This document shows, piece after piece, positions 63,643 to 64,000 of a DNA stretch of 64,000 nt. The notes beneath the pieces were generated by a model. The model was not told the origin of the DNA, did no database searches, and saw only the letters and a list, made by a program, of their open reading frames with translations. Position 1 is the first letter of the stretch; every line of letters begins with the position of its first letter. Origin of the DNA: Bacteroidota bacterium (GTDB lineage Bacteria; Bacteroidota; Bacteroidia; Chitinophagales; Chitinophagaceae); NCBI GenBank assembly GCA_020161435.1, contig JAIUNV010000003.1, forward strand, positions 1 to 64,000. Direction: 5' to 3'. The position numbers were made by a program, and so were the translations under genes.

Positions 63643-63669
63643 AAAAGCCGGCTGTAAAAGCCGGCTTTT
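63643..63669 (-). terminator. intrinsic terminator of the fasciclin gene
   Basis: AAAAGCCGGC (63643-63652) pairs with GCCGGCTTTT (63660-63669), 10 bp with a 7-base loop; a T run follows on the minus strand. It lies 19 bases after the stop at 63688. Confidence 0.85.
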
Positions 63670-63687
63670 CTATACGCTGGTAAATGA

Positions 63688-64000
63688 TTATTGTGGCAGT
63701 AATACTGCATCAACCACATGTACCACACCATTGATGGCGTTGATATTGGGTGTAACCACAGTAGCTGAATATGGAGTCGGCGGGGTGGTAGGCAATACAT
63801 TGCCTGGTCCGCGAACAGTAACTGTTCCACCTGTTACATTTATTTGCTGTGCTACCCCCATAATGCTGGCTGCGGTACTGTTACCTGCTGCCAGGTTTAC
63901 AGAAAATGCACGGCTACCCAACACGTGGAAGGCCACAATACCCCAAACAGTTTCGGTAGGCAAGGCATTGATAGTGGTAATATCTGTAGGCAAGCCCAAC
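63688..64000 (-). CDS. fasciclin-domain protein, 5' part outside the window
   Basis: The frame is open to the window edge; at least 104 residues are visible, so the start is not seen. The visible C-terminus is the second half of a FAS1 domain: VWGIVAFHVLGSRAFSVNLAAG and the conserved close TPNINAINGVVHVVDAVLLP. FAS1 proteins act in adhesion or surface binding. An Ala/Gly/Pro-rich insert (GPGNVLPTTPPTP) is notable. Confidence 0.85.
   Translation of the reverse strand, partial: LGLPTDITTINALPTETVWGIVAFHVLGSRAFSVNLAAGNSTAASIMGVAQQINVTGGTVTVRGPGNVLPTTPPTPYSATVVTPNINAINGVVHVVDAVLLPQ

Overview
The window looks like chromosome of a Bacteroidota, most likely a Chitinophagaceae relative. The support is Bacteroidota-type promoters (TTG, about 20 bases, TAnnTTTG), a type IX secretion sorting domain, several TonB-dependent receptors including a SusC-like plug, a HYC_CC_PP protein, DUF4468 and DUF4230 proteins, and mid-range GC. 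I saw no rRNA, tRNA, CRISPR array, prophage or intact insertion sequence.

Layout. 0-2.2 kb: AT-rich accessory patch with a DUF4468 gene whose start is frame-disrupted, a small membrane protein, an orphan coding tail and a HigBA toxin-antitoxin pair. 2.2-7.5 kb: YdcF/DUF218 protein, a MetZ-type sulfhydrylase, and a metal-uptake pair (HYC_CC_PP protein plus a TonB receptor with an N-terminal heavy-metal domain). 7.7-16.9 kb: secreted hypotheticals, a GH63-like glucosidase, a chagasin-like inhibitor overlapping a methyltransferase, a TonB-type outer-membrane protein and a porin. 16.9-25.3 kb: RtcB ligase behind a reading frame broken by an in-frame TAG, with a possible His-rich leader/attenuator upstream; an SDR, a beta carbonic anhydrase, a histidine decarboxylase divergent from an Lrp/AsnC regulator, and a large T9SS-exported PKD protein. 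25.3-38.6 kb: UvrA with a palindrome embedded in its coding sequence, DUF4230 protein, a surface protein of 25 seventeen-residue repeats with an S74 chaperone tail divergent from a PAS-LuxR regulator, a hydrolase, ElaA, a double ABC ATPase and RarA. 38.7-45.5 kb: the three-gene ATP-grasp / alpha-E / transglutaminase module, two membrane proteins and AspS. 45.8-51.6 kb: a 1934-residue alpha-2-macroglobulin with an intact thioester and an inserted TonB plug. 51.7-64 kb: acyltransferase 3, a Cys-less rhodanese, a DUF1080 protein, a serine hydrolase, a beta-propeller amidohydrolase, a nucleoside transporter, PdhB and a partial fasciclin protein.

How genes work together: the HYC_CC_PP/HMA-receptor pair probably handles copper or another soft metal at the envelope; the Lrp regulator probably controls the divergent histidine decarboxylase; the ATP-grasp/alpha-E/transglutaminase trio is a conserved but biochemically unresolved peptide-ligation module; the chagasin-like inhibitor and the alpha-2-macroglobulin are separate anti-protease functions. 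Intergenic spaces are unusually rich in dispersed simple motifs and palindromic elements.
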